The translations under genes and the position numbers were made by a program. The notes below the pieces were generated by a model, which saw only the letters and a list, made by a program, of their open reading frames with translations, did no database searches and had not been told where the DNA came from. 43,252 bases of DNA from Bradyrhizobium sp. (GTDB taxonomy: Bacteria; Pseudomonadota; Alphaproteobacteria; Rhizobiales; Xanthobacteraceae): contig NZ_SSNA01000161.1 of the NCBI RefSeq assembly GCF_004799445.1, positions 1 to 43,252 of the forward strand, written 5' to 3'. Shown here piece after piece: positions 8,660 to 17,117 of the stretch. Positions within the stretch are counted from its first letter, which is position 1. Every line of letters starts with the position of its first letter.

Positions 8660-9769
8660 ATGCTGATCATCGCAATTCTCTACATCGGCATCGCCTGGCT
8701 GGTGTTCTTCCGGTTCAAGCTGCTGCCGTGGAACTGGCCGTGGCGGATTGTCACGGCGCTGCTCGGCTGCGTCATCCTCGCGGTATTCATTGCTCTTCTC
8801 AACACGCTGACGCCTTCCGGCCGGATCGCGGTTGTCGGACGTGTCGTCGAGGTGACGCCAAACGTCGCCGGCACCGTCACGTCGATACCGGTCGAGCCCA
8901 ATGAGCTTGTCAAGGCCGGAACGGTCCTGTTCCAGATTGATCCCGCCCCTTACGACGCCAAGGTAAAACAGCTTCGCGCGGCCGTCGCGGAGGCGCGGCA
9001 GAAGGTGGAGCAACTCAAGTCCCAGGTCGATCTCGTGGTCGCGGATGTCAAAGGTGTGGGCTCTCAGCTGGACTATGCGGAAAAGCGGCGTGATGACGTT
9101 GAAAGACTTGCGAAGACCGGCGCGACGAACCAGTTCGCGCTTCAGGATGCGGTTGCAAAAGTCGATGGGCTCACCGCGCAGGTCCAGGCCGCCAACGCCA
9201 GGGAGATCAATGCGCGGTTGGCCCTCGGATCGGAAATCGGCGGTGAGAATACCACCGTCGCCCAACTCAACGCACAACTCGAAAACGCGCAATGGGAGCT
9301 CGATCAGACGACCGTGAAAGCAGCGGACGACGGCTATGTCAGCATCATGACACTCGCGGTCGGAGCCCGGGCGGTGCCGTTTCGGGGGGCGATGTCGTTT
9401 ATTCTCGCCGACGACATGTCCATCGTCGGCGTGTTCGACCAAAACGGATTCAAGAATATCAAGCGCAGCGCGCCGGTGAAGCTCGTGTTCGCAAACCGGC
9501 CCGGTAAAGTCTTTTATTCCGCAATTTCGGATGTCTATCGAGGCGTCGGCCAGGGTCAGGTCGCGGTTTCCGGCACGCTGGCCCGAGCGGAGACGGTCGG
9601 GACCAGTTCGACCTTTCCGGCGAAAATCGAAATCCCAAAGGGCATCGACCCTGATATGCTCCGGCTCGGCATGGTGGGAACGGCGACGGTCATCTCCGAC
9701 AAAGCGGGCCCGATCGGACTTTTGGCTACGATTCTTCTTTGGGTGAAGGCATACGCCGCGTATCTATGA
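8660..9769 (+). CDS. HlyD-family membrane fusion protein (YibH/YiaV type)
   Basis: This is a 369-residue inner-membrane adaptor. Two hydrophobic segments span residues 1-20 and 30-48 (the second includes VTALLGCVILAVFIALLNTL). A biotinyl-lipoyl-like half follows (VEVTPNVAGTVTSIPVEPNELVKAGTVLFQIDPAPYDA), then a coiled-coil hairpin (about 105-210), the second lipoyl half and a beta-barrel domain. Such proteins couple inner-membrane pumps to outer-membrane channels or help in envelope maintenance. No ABC, RND or MFS partner is adjacent; the nearest candidate partner is the beta-barrel protein just downstream. ATG 8660 is preceded by a purine-rich GGAGA. The two-TM N-terminus fits the YibH/YiaV branch. 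Confidence 0.85.
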   Translation: MLIIAILYIGIAWLVFFRFKLLPWNWPWRIVTALLGCVILAVFIALLNTLTPSGRIAVVGRVVEVTPNVAGTVTSIPVEPNELVKAGTVLFQIDPAPYDAKVKQLRAAVAEARQKVEQLKSQVDLVVADVKGVGSQLDYAEKRRDDVERLAKTGATNQFALQDAVAKVDGLTAQVQAANAREINARLALGSEIGGENTTVAQLNAQLENAQWELDQTTVKAADDGYVSIMTLAVGARAVPFRGAMSFILADDMSIVGVFDQNGFKNIKRSAPVKLVFANRPGKVFYSAISDVYRGVGQGQVAVSGTLARAETVGTSSTFPAKIEIPKGIDPDMLRLGMVGTATVISDKAGPIGLLATILLWVKAYAAYL

Positions 9770-9899
9770 TGCGGTCTGCTTGGCCTTGACCGTCGGACAT
9801 CTATCCGGTCGGTTCTTGGGCGGTTTCGTGAGAGGGACCGTTGGTGTTCTTTCTTGCGGCCATATTGCGGCTGAATGCGGTCGATACGGAGCGTCGCCA

Positions 9900-10799
9900 A
9901 TGCGAGCGGGAATTTTTCCCGGACGGAAAAGACGCGATGCTGGCGTCACGGTCGCCCTTGTACTTTTTAGCGTTTGCCTCCTCGTTGCGATGATCCTGCG
10001 GCCGACGGTTGCCGCCTCACAAGACGCGTCCTCCCGTGATGAAAGCAATGCGGGCCTGGACTTCTTCAGGCCTCCGTCGAATCTGTTTCAGATCATGACC
10101 TATTACAAGACGGCTCCAGGAAGCGGACCCACGAGCGGATCTACTGCCAACGTCACGACCGAGACGCTCAATCTGCGTTATGACCACGCAGTGGCTCTCG
10201 CGCCGATGTGGGTCCTGGCGCTGCGCTCAGATTTGCCTCTACTTGCCAAGAATCCCTTCTCTTCCAGCAATCCCGATGGCGATTACCTGCATGGCGTCGG
10301 TGATGCTGATGTTCAGGCTGCCATCATCCATAATTTGAGCCAGCGTTGGGCGGTCGGCTTTGGCGCCCGCCTGATCGCGCCCACGGGTGGAGACACGTTC
10401 GGCTCGGGAAAATGGCAGATGATGCCCATTGTCGGCGTGCGCTACGCGTTGTGGGAGATCAATTCATCCAGCTATTTCGAGCCGATCGTTCGATACGACG
10501 CGAGCGTTGCCGGTGATCCGACCAGGAGAAATATCAGCAACCTGCAATTTGCGCCGACATTCAACCTGGGGCTTTCGGACCGATGGTTCCTTACCTTCTA
10601 TCCGAACGCAGATATCCGGATAAATCTGGGAGACCCGATCACCGGCCAGACCGGCCGGCTGTTCCTGCCGTTCGACGCCAGAATCGGACGCAAACTGTCG
10701 GACAATGCCGCGCTCTCGTTCGAGCTCGGCGTCCCCATCATCAAGGACTATCCGATCTATAATATAAAGACGCAGGTCAGGCTGAACGTGACCTATTAG
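9900..10799 (+). CDS. Outer-membrane beta-barrel protein, MetA-pathway/transporter-like
   Basis: This is a 299-residue exported protein with a long N-terminal signal (GVTVALVLFSVCLLVAMILRPTVAASQ), then repeated amphipathic strands and an aromatic end (QVRLNVTY), as in outer-membrane barrels. Motifs such as LRYDHAVALAPMWVLALR and FELGVPIIKDYPIYN resemble the PF13557 group. ATG 9900 follows GGAG with 9-10 bases spacing. The frame is open back to a TTG at 9780, but that stretch has no ribosome binding site. It starts 130 bases after the HlyD-like gene in the same direction, so the two may form an adaptor/outer-membrane pair (inference). Confidence 0.75.
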   Translation: MRAGIFPGRKRRDAGVTVALVLFSVCLLVAMILRPTVAASQDASSRDESNAGLDFFRPPSNLFQIMTYYKTAPGSGPTSGSTANVTTETLNLRYDHAVALAPMWVLALRSDLPLLAKNPFSSSNPDGDYLHGVGDADVQAAIIHNLSQRWAVGFGARLIAPTGGDTFGSGKWQMMPIVGVRYALWEINSSSYFEPIVRYDASVAGDPTRRNISNLQFAPTFNLGLSDRWFLTFYPNADIRINLGDPITGQTGRLFLPFDARIGRKLSDNAALSFELGVPIIKDYPIYNIKTQVRLNVTY

Positions 10800-10967
10800 A
10801 TTTCTACGGAATGCCCGGATATTCCGGCTGCCCGAATTGACGAATCCGCTCCCCGATCCACGCGCGGCCCACTTGACTTGAGGGCACGCCGGCCGATGAT
10901 GATAGCGGTCCTGGTGGAGGATTGTTCGATCGCTTTTTTGCGATCCCGGCACTGAGGGACTAGGCCG

Positions 10968-13427
10968 TTGGCACGCAAGCGACGCAAATCCGGCAAGATA
11001 GTTGGATCGCGGAAAAAATCTGCCGGAGAGCCGACGCAGGCCGAACTGTCGCAAGAAACGACTTCTGACATATCCAGAACCACTGTCCTCTCGGGACGTC
11101 TGATTTGGATTTCGGCGGTGGCGGCCGTGCTGGTCATCGCCGCCGCCGGCTTTGGCTTACATCTGCGCAGTGGTAACGGGATTGCGCCGACGGCAAGTTT
11201 CGTCGGCAGCCAGACATGTGCAGGCTGCCACCAGACCGAAGCAAAATTGTGGGAGGCCTCGCAGCACAAGGCAGCGATGCAGCACGCGACCGACAAGACC
11301 GTGCTCGGCGACTTCAACGACGCAGGCTTCGATTATTACGGCGTGCATTCCCGCTTCTTCCGCAAGGACGGAAAATTTCTCGTTGAAACAGACGGTGCGG
11401 ACGGCAAGCTTGCCGTGTTCGAGGTGAAATACACTTTCGGTATTGATCCGCTGCAGCAATATTTGGTGGAATTCCCCGACGGTCGTATTCAGACACTGTC
11501 GATCGCCTGGGATAGCAGGCCGAAGGAAAAAGGCGGACAGCGCTGGTTCCACATCTATCCTGACGAGGAGATCAAACACGACGATATCCTGCACTGGACC
11601 AGGCTGAACCAGAACTGGAATTTCATGTGCGCGGAGTGCCACTCGACCGGCCTGCGCAAGAACTACGACGCCAGCACCGATCATTTCGCCACCGGCTGGG
11701 CGGAGATCAGCGTGGGTTGCGAGGCGTGCCATGGACAAGGTTCGTCTCACGCTGCCTGGGCGCGCGACCAGAAGAGCTGGTGGCCATTTGGCAAGCGCGA
11801 GGATTTGAACAAGGGATTGCTCGTTCGCTTCGACGAGCGCTCCGATGTGACCTGGCCGATTGATCCGCAGACCGGGACGGCGCGGCGCAGCGCCGGGCCC
11901 GTCACGCTTCGCAAGGAAGTCGAAACCTGCGGATTGTGCCACGCGCGCCGCGCCGGGTTCCACGAAGACTGGATTCCCGGCCGGTGGCTGTCGCAAACCC
12001 ATGTAGTCGAACCGCTGGCGCGCAGCACCTATCAGGTCGACGGATCGATCCGCGACGTGGAAGAGCCTTATAATTATACGCCGTTCAAGCAGAGCAAGAT
12101 GTTCGCCGCCGGTGTCACCTGCAGCGATTGCCACGAGCCTCACAGCTCGAAGCTTCGGGTCTCGGGTGAGGGGGTCTGCCTGCAATGCCACGCGTCCGAG
12201 AAGTACGCCGATGTCAGGCATCGCCATCACGGTGGCGTCGACCCGCCGCCAACCTGCATTTCATGCCATATGCCGGCGCGCACCTACATGGTCGTCGATC
12301 CGCGCCATGATCACAGCTTTCGCATCCCGAGGCCCGATCTTTCCGTCACGCTCGGCACCCCGAATGCGTGCAACGATTGCCATGGCGACAAGGCACCGCA
12401 ATGGGCCGCCGCGGCCGTCGAAGGCTGGTTCGGCCCGGACCGCAAGGGCTTTCAGACCTACGGGGCGGCTTTCCATGCTTCGCGTACGGACCAGGCGGAT
12501 GCCGCCGCGCTCCTTGCGGCCCTCGCAGCGGATCCCAACGCGCCAGCCGTTGCGCGCGCGAGCGCGCTTGACGAGCTTGGGTCTCGTGTTTCACCCGCGA
12601 ACATCGGCCTGGCGCGAACCGCGCTCGCCGACGCCGATCCAATGGTCCGGATCGGCGGGCTCGACATGCTGGAAAATGTACCCGCCGGTCAGATCTGGCC
12701 CTGGGTGTCTGCACTGCTGTCCGATCCGGTGCGGGGCGTTCGGATCAGGGCGGCTTCGCTGCTCGCAGCCGTTCCGACTGCAAGCCAGCCTCCAGCCGAC
12801 CGGGAACGATTTGAGCGCGCGGCGACCGAGTTTGTGGCCGCGCAACGCTTCAACGCCGACCGGCCGGAAGCCCGCACGACATTGGGGAATTTTCTTGCCC
12901 GGCGCGGACAGCCAGTCGGCGCCGAGACCGAATACAAGGCTGCGCTCCAACTCAGCCCGCGATACGTCGCGGCAACCATCAACCTGGCTGACCTCTATCG
13001 GCAGCTCGGCCGGGACAGCGACGGGGAAGCCGTGCTTCGCGCCGCGACCGCCGTTTCGCCCCGCGACGCCGCGGCGTATCACGCGCTCGGCCTGACGCTC
13101 ACCAGGCTCAAGAAGCCGGAAGCGGCACTCGCCGAGTTTCGGCGCGCGACCGAGCTCGCGCCGGATGGGGCCCGATATGCCTACGTCTACGCTGTTGCGC
13201 TGAACTCCGGCGGTCAGGGCGATAAAGCCATGGCGGTATTGAAGGAGAGCCTGGCGCTTCATCCGAACGACCGCGATATCCTGTCAGCGCTGGTTGCCTT
13301 CAATCGCGCGGCCGGGGATACCGGTTCCGCGCTCGCTTATGCCGAACGGCTGGCTGTCGTCATGCCGGATGACCGGGGCCTGGCAGGCCTTATTCAGGAG
13401 CTTCGGCGCCCGACCAAACCGAACTAG
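10968..13427 (+). CDS. Membrane-anchored octaheme cytochrome c with TPR domain
   Basis: This is an 819-residue protein. A Lys/Arg-rich N-tail and one transmembrane helix (about 45-66) place the rest in the periplasm. Eight CxxCH heme motifs begin at residues 84, 221, 251, 321, 385, 404, 430 and 468, resembling cytochrome c554/NrfA-like multiheme proteins. After this come alpha-helical HEAT-like repeats (about 490-600) and TPRs (about 610-800: ARTTLGNFLARRGQ, AAYHALGLTLTRLKKPE). The start is TTG 10968, supported by GAGGG at 10954-10958. Multiheme cytochromes of this kind move electrons or reduce small oxyanions; the TPRs suggest docking to a partner. No quinol dehydrogenase or maturation gene is adjacent. 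The stop is 10 bases from the convergent MFS gene. Confidence 0.88.
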   Translation: MARKRRKSGKIVGSRKKSAGEPTQAELSQETTSDISRTTVLSGRLIWISAVAAVLVIAAAGFGLHLRSGNGIAPTASFVGSQTCAGCHQTEAKLWEASQHKAAMQHATDKTVLGDFNDAGFDYYGVHSRFFRKDGKFLVETDGADGKLAVFEVKYTFGIDPLQQYLVEFPDGRIQTLSIAWDSRPKEKGGQRWFHIYPDEEIKHDDILHWTRLNQNWNFMCAECHSTGLRKNYDASTDHFATGWAEISVGCEACHGQGSSHAAWARDQKSWWPFGKREDLNKGLLVRFDERSDVTWPIDPQTGTARRSAGPVTLRKEVETCGLCHARRAGFHEDWIPGRWLSQTHVVEPLARSTYQVDGSIRDVEEPYNYTPFKQSKMFAAGVTCSDCHEPHSSKLRVSGEGVCLQCHASEKYADVRHRHHGGVDPPPTCISCHMPARTYMVVDPRHDHSFRIPRPDLSVTLGTPNACNDCHGDKAPQWAAAAVEGWFGPDRKGFQTYGAAFHASRTDQADAAALLAALAADPNAPAVARASALDELGSRVSPANIGLARTALADADPMVRIGGLDMLENVPAGQIWPWVSALLSDPVRGVRIRAASLLAAVPTASQPPADRERFERAATEFVAAQRFNADRPEARTTLGNFLARRGQPVGAETEYKAALQLSPRYVAATINLADLYRQLGRDSDGEAVLRAATAVSPRDAAAYHALGLTLTRLKKPEAALAEFRRATELAPDGARYAYVYAVALNSGGQGDKAMAVLKESLALHPNDRDILSALVAFNRAAGDTGSALAYAERLAVVMPDDRGLAGLIQELRRPTKPN

Positions 13428-13437
13428 GGGTACGTCT

Positions 13438-14685
13438 TCACGGCAGCGCCAGCAGTCCAGCGGCGATCGCCAAAGTGGCGAGCGCCGACAGCGCCAGCGA
13501 CCAGTGCACGCCGATCAGGCTGCCGAGCAGGCCAACGGAAACGCCGCTGAAGGCGCGCAAGCCGAGGCTCGCCATGTTGAACAGGCCGATGACGCGTCCG
13601 CGCTTGTCGGGCGGCGCATTGATCTGGACCAGGCTCTGCGCCATGGCGTTGAAGGATAGTTCCAAAAATCCCGCGGCAAACAGGAAGCCGAGCGCGAGCG
13701 GATAGCTTGTCGCCTGCGAGAAGCTCGCCAGCGCTCCGCACCACAGCATCGCGAGCACGATCGCGGTGCGCGGCCGCGGCGGCAGCAACCCCCGGCTTTC
13801 GAGCACGATACCCCCCAGAAACGCGCCGGCGGCATCGGCGGCCAGCAGCATGCTGTAGGACACGCCGGGATCGCCATGGCCGAGATCGGTCGCGAGCCCC
13901 GGCATTTGCGAACTATAGGCATTGCCGACAAAGAACGACGCCGCACCGGCCAGCAGTGTCATCGAGACGATGACGGCATGAGGCTTGATGTCCTGCACCG
14001 TCTGCACGATGTCGCCAAAGCCGCGGACGGCGCGGCGCGGGGCGGGGATGCCGGTGCGGTAGCGCGGACCATAGGGCGCGTTGACGAGCCACAGCACCAG
14101 CGGCAGATAGAACACCGTGTTGAGCATGATGCCGGGCGCCGGCCCGAGCGCGATCAGGATGACGCCGCCGACGGCAGGGCCAATCAGGATGCCGAGATAA
14201 CGCGCCATCGCGTTGAGCCGCACCGCGCTCTCCAGATCCTGCGGGCCGACGATATCGTAGAGCAGCATCTGGTTCGGCGTCTGCCACAGCACCCCGGCGC
14301 AGCCATGAATCACCAGGATCACCATGGCCTGCCACATCTGCAGGGTGTCGGTGACGAAGAAATAGCTCCAGCTCAGGGAGGCGATGATGAACAGGGTCAT
14401 GCCGATCTGGATGATCCGGCGCGGGTCGAAGCGGTCGGCGAGCGCGCCGGCGGCGACCGAGAACAGCAGGAACGGCAGCCAGTGCGACACGATGGCGAAA
14501 CCCGCCAGGGCCGGCGAGTGAAATTTCTGGAACACCATCCAGTAGCTGATGACGTGCTCGATATTGTCCGCCATCATGGCGAGCACATAGGTGATGAACT
14601 GGGCCCGGAAGCCCGGGTGGCGCATCGCCGCAAAAGACCGCTGGGTGGATGACGCGGTGACGGGGGCAGTTCTCGTATCGCTCAT
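13438..14685 (-). CDS. MFS transporter, EntS-like exporter family
   Basis: This is a 415-residue protein with about twelve hydrophobic segments and the MFS loop 2-3 motif (GALADRFDPRRIIQIG). It resembles the enterobactin-exporter (EntS/MFS_3) branch, which exports siderophores or drugs. The frame is open to 14919, but the upstream part is not protein-like; ATG 14685 begins MSDTRTAPV, about 22 residues before the conserved RHPGFR segment. No good ribosome binding site precedes it, so the start is moderate. Substrate is unknown. It converges with the cytochrome gene and has no siderophore genes nearby. Confidence 0.85.
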   Translation of the reverse strand: MSDTRTAPVTASSTQRSFAAMRHPGFRAQFITYVLAMMADNIEHVISYWMVFQKFHSPALAGFAIVSHWLPFLLFSVAAGALADRFDPRRIIQIGMTLFIIASLSWSYFFVTDTLQMWQAMVILVIHGCAGVLWQTPNQMLLYDIVGPQDLESAVRLNAMARYLGILIGPAVGGVILIALGPAPGIMLNTVFYLPLVLWLVNAPYGPRYRTGIPAPRRAVRGFGDIVQTVQDIKPHAVIVSMTLLAGAASFFVGNAYSSQMPGLATDLGHGDPGVSYSMLLAADAAGAFLGGIVLESRGLLPPRPRTAIVLAMLWCGALASFSQATSYPLALGFLFAAGFLELSFNAMAQSLVQINAPPDKRGRVIGLFNMASLGLRAFSGVSVGLLGSLIGVHWSLALSALATLAIAAGLLALP

Positions 14686-14888
14686 CAAGGAACCGTTGGC
14701 TGCGCTGTGGGAGGGCCACATCCGGCAGCGCAATGCATTGGACATGTTCGAAGGGATGGTGGATTCGGATATTACGGTTTGCCCGGCCACCATGTCGATG
14801 GGCTCAATCGAATACCACTCGACCGATGTTGCATGGCCGCGCTGATGAGCGATCGGCAACCAGCAGGCGCGGCGGTTGTCTCTGATCG

Positions 14889-14972
14889 TAGGGTGGGCAA
14901 AGCGAAGCGTGCCCACCATGATAAATCGAATTCAAGTGGTGGGCACGGCGCGAAGCGCGCCTTGGTCTTACT
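14889..14972. repeat. Intergenic repeat A with hairpin
   Basis: The segment contains an 11-bp exact inverted repeat, CGTGCCCACCA at 14908-14918 and TGGTGGGCACG at 14937-14947, flanked by GCGAAGCG-type words. The unit (GGTGGGCAAAGCGAAGCGTG...) matches a scattered palindromic element that I remember from Bradyrhizobium and relatives. No coding potential. Confidence 0.7.
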
Positions 14973-14992
14973 GCGTCATAACCGGCTTTTCA

Positions 14993-15103
14993 CCTCATCC
15001 TGAGGAGCTTGCGCAGCAAGCGTCTCGATGGATGTGGCCCGGGAAATACATGCGGGGGCCTCATGGCTCGAGACGGCGCTTGCGCGCCTCCTCACCATGA
15101 GGG
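14993..15103. repeat. Intergenic repeat B with long imperfect stem
   Basis: The ends pair: CCTCATCCTGAGGAG at the left with CTCCTCACCATGAGG at the right, and GTCTCGATG near the middle with GGCTCGAGAC. This is the form of a widespread alphaproteobacterial intergenic palindrome. It lies about 20 bases after repeat A and shows no gene. Confidence 0.7.
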
Positions 15104-15184
15104 TTTAGTCGAGTGACCCAGTAAGAATAGCCCACCCTATTATGCCCTGCACGCTAGGATGCCCGTCCTATCGCGCTCTTCTCC

Positions 15185-15292
15185 GACATTGCGAGCGCAA
15201 GCGAAGCAATCCAGTGTCAGGGGCAAGCTGGATTGCTTCGTCGCCCAGGCTCCCTTGCGCAAACGCTTTGCGTTTGTCGCAGGCAATGACGA
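15185..15292. repeat. Intergenic repeat C with 12-bp stem
   Basis: GAAGCAATCCAG at 15203-15214 pairs exactly with CTGGATTGCTTC at 15228-15239. The edges ATTGCGAGCGCAAGCG and GCAGGCAATGACGA form the outer part. It is the third different repeat family within 400 bases and lies 85 bases before the ModA-like gene. Confidence 0.7.
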
Positions 15293-15376
15293 TGAACGGT
15301 GATCTTGCCGCCCCAGTCGCGCCGCGCCATACTCATTTCAATGCTCCGACAACGACCAGCCTGAGGAGATGCCCTT

Positions 15377-16174
15377 ATGAAACCGTGGCCGCTTGTTCGA
15401 CGATTATCCGTGATCGGCGTGGCCGCGCTGTTGGCGGTGAGGGCCGCTGCCGCCGCCGATGTGCAGGTGATGATCTCGTCCGGCTTTTATGGAGTCTATT
15501 CCGAACTGGGTCCGGCTTTCGAGCGTGCGAGCGGCGACCATCTGGTCACCACGCGCGGTCCATCGATGGGTGACTCTCCGGAGGCCATTCCGGCGCGGCT
15601 GGCGCGAGGCGAGGTCGCCGATGTCGTGATCCTGGATGGCGGGGCCGCCGACGAACTCGGCAAGCGGGGACTGGTGCGCCTCGACAGCAAGACCGAGCTC
15701 GCCCGCTCACTGATCGGCATGGTGGTGCGCGAAGGCGCCGCAAAACCCGATATCGGGAGCGTCGAGGCCTTCCGGGACACGCTGCTGGCGGCAAAGTCGA
15801 TCGCCTACTCTGACAGCGGTAGCGGCACCTATCTGTCGACCAAATTGTTCGCCCGGCTCGGCGTCGCCGGAGAGATCGCGGGCAAGAGCCGAAAGGTGAG
15901 GGGACCTCCGTCCGGCGAGCCGGTGGCCGCGGTGGTCGCGCGCGGCGAGGCGGAAATCGGCTTCCAGCAGGTCAGCGAACTGATCCATGTCCCCGGCATC
16001 AGCTTCGTCGGTGCGATTCCGGCCGAGCTCCAGCCGATGTTCACGTTCGCCGGCGCGCTCGCCAGTACGGTCCAGCAGCCCGAGGCGGCCGCTGCGCTGC
16101 TCCGGTTCCTGGCTTCGCCCGAAGCCGCGCCGGTGATCGTGAAGGCCGGACTGGCGCCGCCCTCGGAGCGCTAA
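15377..16174 (+). CDS. Orphan ModA-like periplasmic substrate-binding protein
   Basis: This is a 265-residue exported binding protein of the ModA/SBP_bac_11 type. A signal peptide (VIGVAALLAVRAAAAADV) is followed by a typical ModA-like start (VQVMISSGFYGVYSELGPAFE), the region VADVVILDGGAADEL and SIAYSDSGSGTYLSTKLF. GAGGAG about 8 bases before ATG 15377 supports the start. No permease or ATPase gene is adjacent, so it is an orphan. Family relatives bind molybdate or other oxyanions, and the nearby formate dehydrogenase needs molybdenum, but the ligand cannot be read from the sequence. It converges with the PilZ/fds genes. Confidence 0.78.
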   Translation: MKPWPLVRRLSVIGVAALLAVRAAAAADVQVMISSGFYGVYSELGPAFERASGDHLVTTRGPSMGDSPEAIPARLARGEVADVVILDGGAADELGKRGLVRLDSKTELARSLIGMVVREGAAKPDIGSVEAFRDTLLAAKSIAYSDSGSGTYLSTKLFARLGVAGEIAGKSRKVRGPPSGEPVAAVVARGEAEIGFQQVSELIHVPGISFVGAIPAELQPMFTFAGALASTVQQPEAAAALLRFLASPEAAPVIVKAGLAPPSER

Positions 16175-16220
16175 CCCGGGATGGTTTTAGGTTGAGGTGC
16201 GGCGGCGATCCGTGGCTGCT

Positions 16221-16367
16221 CCCTCTCCCCGCCTGCGGGGTCGAGACGAGCAGAGCTCGCTCTTTAGAGGGTTGGGGTGAGGGGGACTCTCGTCAAAGTC
16301 GGACTCGCGGATAGTCCCCCTCACCCGATCACTTCGTGATCGACCTCTCCCCGCAAGCGGGGCGAGG
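16221..16367. repeat. Intergenic repeat D with 14-bp perfect stem
   Basis: GGGTGAGGGGGACT at 16275-16288 pairs exactly with AGTCCCCCTCACCC at 16313-16326. A smaller hairpin GATCAC-TTC-GTGATC follows at 16327-16341, and CTCCCCGC...GCGGGG words lie at both ends. This is a classic scattered element of alphaproteobacteria, from memory. It sits between the convergent ModA-like and PilZ genes and could also act as a bidirectional terminator. Confidence 0.72.
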
Positions 16368-16459
16368 TAGCCGAAATGCGCGAACAGACCGATTCAATCA
16401 AAATTCATCCGGCGTTAGCCCGCGCAAACCGGTTTCACCGATGCGGACGCCTGGCGATA

Positions 16460-16732
16460 TCAGGGCAGGAATTTGATGCCGTAGGTCTTGCCGCGACGCC
16501 AGACGACTTCGCAGAGCTCGCGCTTCGGATGATCCGGCACCAGCGCCAGTTCGAAGGTGTCCCTGACATCCATCGCATCATCGGTCGCGATCCTGGCGCC
16601 GCCCGGCGAGACGTCCAACACGAAGCATTCACGCTTGGTCATGCCGTTGTCGACCGTCATCCAGGCTGGCTGCTTGCGCAGCTGCCGTCGCGGTTCGCGC
16701 GGTACCTTGGCCCTGTACTCAAGCACGGTCAT
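16460..16732 (-). CDS. Small single-domain PilZ protein
   Basis: This 90-residue protein is one PilZ domain. The N-terminal RRQLRKQPA segment and the DVSPGGARI motif correspond to the RxxxR and [D/N]xSxxG c-di-GMP-binding motifs, and it ends with the strand YGIKFLP. PilZ domains sense cyclic di-GMP. ATG 16732 is preferred over the in-frame GTG 16741 because GGGTGG lies about 6-10 bases upstream of it. No catalytic domain is fused, so it would act by binding a partner. It lies downstream of fdsD in the same direction, with a 172-base gap, and is probably a separate unit. Confidence 0.8.
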   Translation of the reverse strand: MTVLEYRAKVPREPRRQLRKQPAWMTVDNGMTKRECFVLDVSPGGARIATDDAMDVRDTFELALVPDHPKRELCEVVWRRGKTYGIKFLP

Positions 16733-16904
16733 GATGACCACCCGTCGTTGGACGTGACGGCGATCGGCTCGGCGATCGTCAAAACAGGTCGCCAGATTGA
16801 CGGCGATTTCGTAAAGTTCCCTTAGCGCATTACCTTGAAGTTTATCGGTTTACGTCGCCGGGATGTCCGGCAGCCCCCCGCGATCGCCACCTTCGATGGG
16901 CCTT

Positions 16905-17117
16905 CTAGGCCTGCTTCAGCGCCGCGATGGCATCCCGGACATCCGGATCGAGGCCCGCGCCGCCGGCGTCGAGATGGGCGAGGATCGCCGTGCGCATCCG
17001 CGGATCCCAGAATTTTCGGATGTGCTCGGCAATGCCCGGAACCGCCTTGTCGTGGCCCTGGCTGTGGAAGAACTTGCCGATTTGATTGGCCATGTAGACC
17101 AGCCGGTCAGGCGACAT
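16905..17117 (-). CDS. fdsD: NAD-dependent formate dehydrogenase delta subunit FdsD
   Basis: This is a 70-residue protein with the FdsD pattern: LVYMANQIGKFF near the start, a central EHIRKFWDPRMRTAI motif, and a helical C-terminus. FdsD is a small accessory subunit of soluble NAD-dependent formate dehydrogenase. AAGGAG lies about 7 bases before ATG 17117. Its start overlaps the end of fdhD by 11 bases, showing translational coupling, and it closes the fdsGBACD operon. Confidence 0.92.
   Translation of the reverse strand: MSPDRLVYMANQIGKFFHSQGHDKAVPGIAEHIRKFWDPRMRTAILAHLDAGGAGLDPDVRDAIAALKQA

Noticed and set aside
14889..15292. CRISPR-like array from the repeat cluster
   Set aside because: The repeats are three unrelated families, each once, with no regular spacers and no cas genes.
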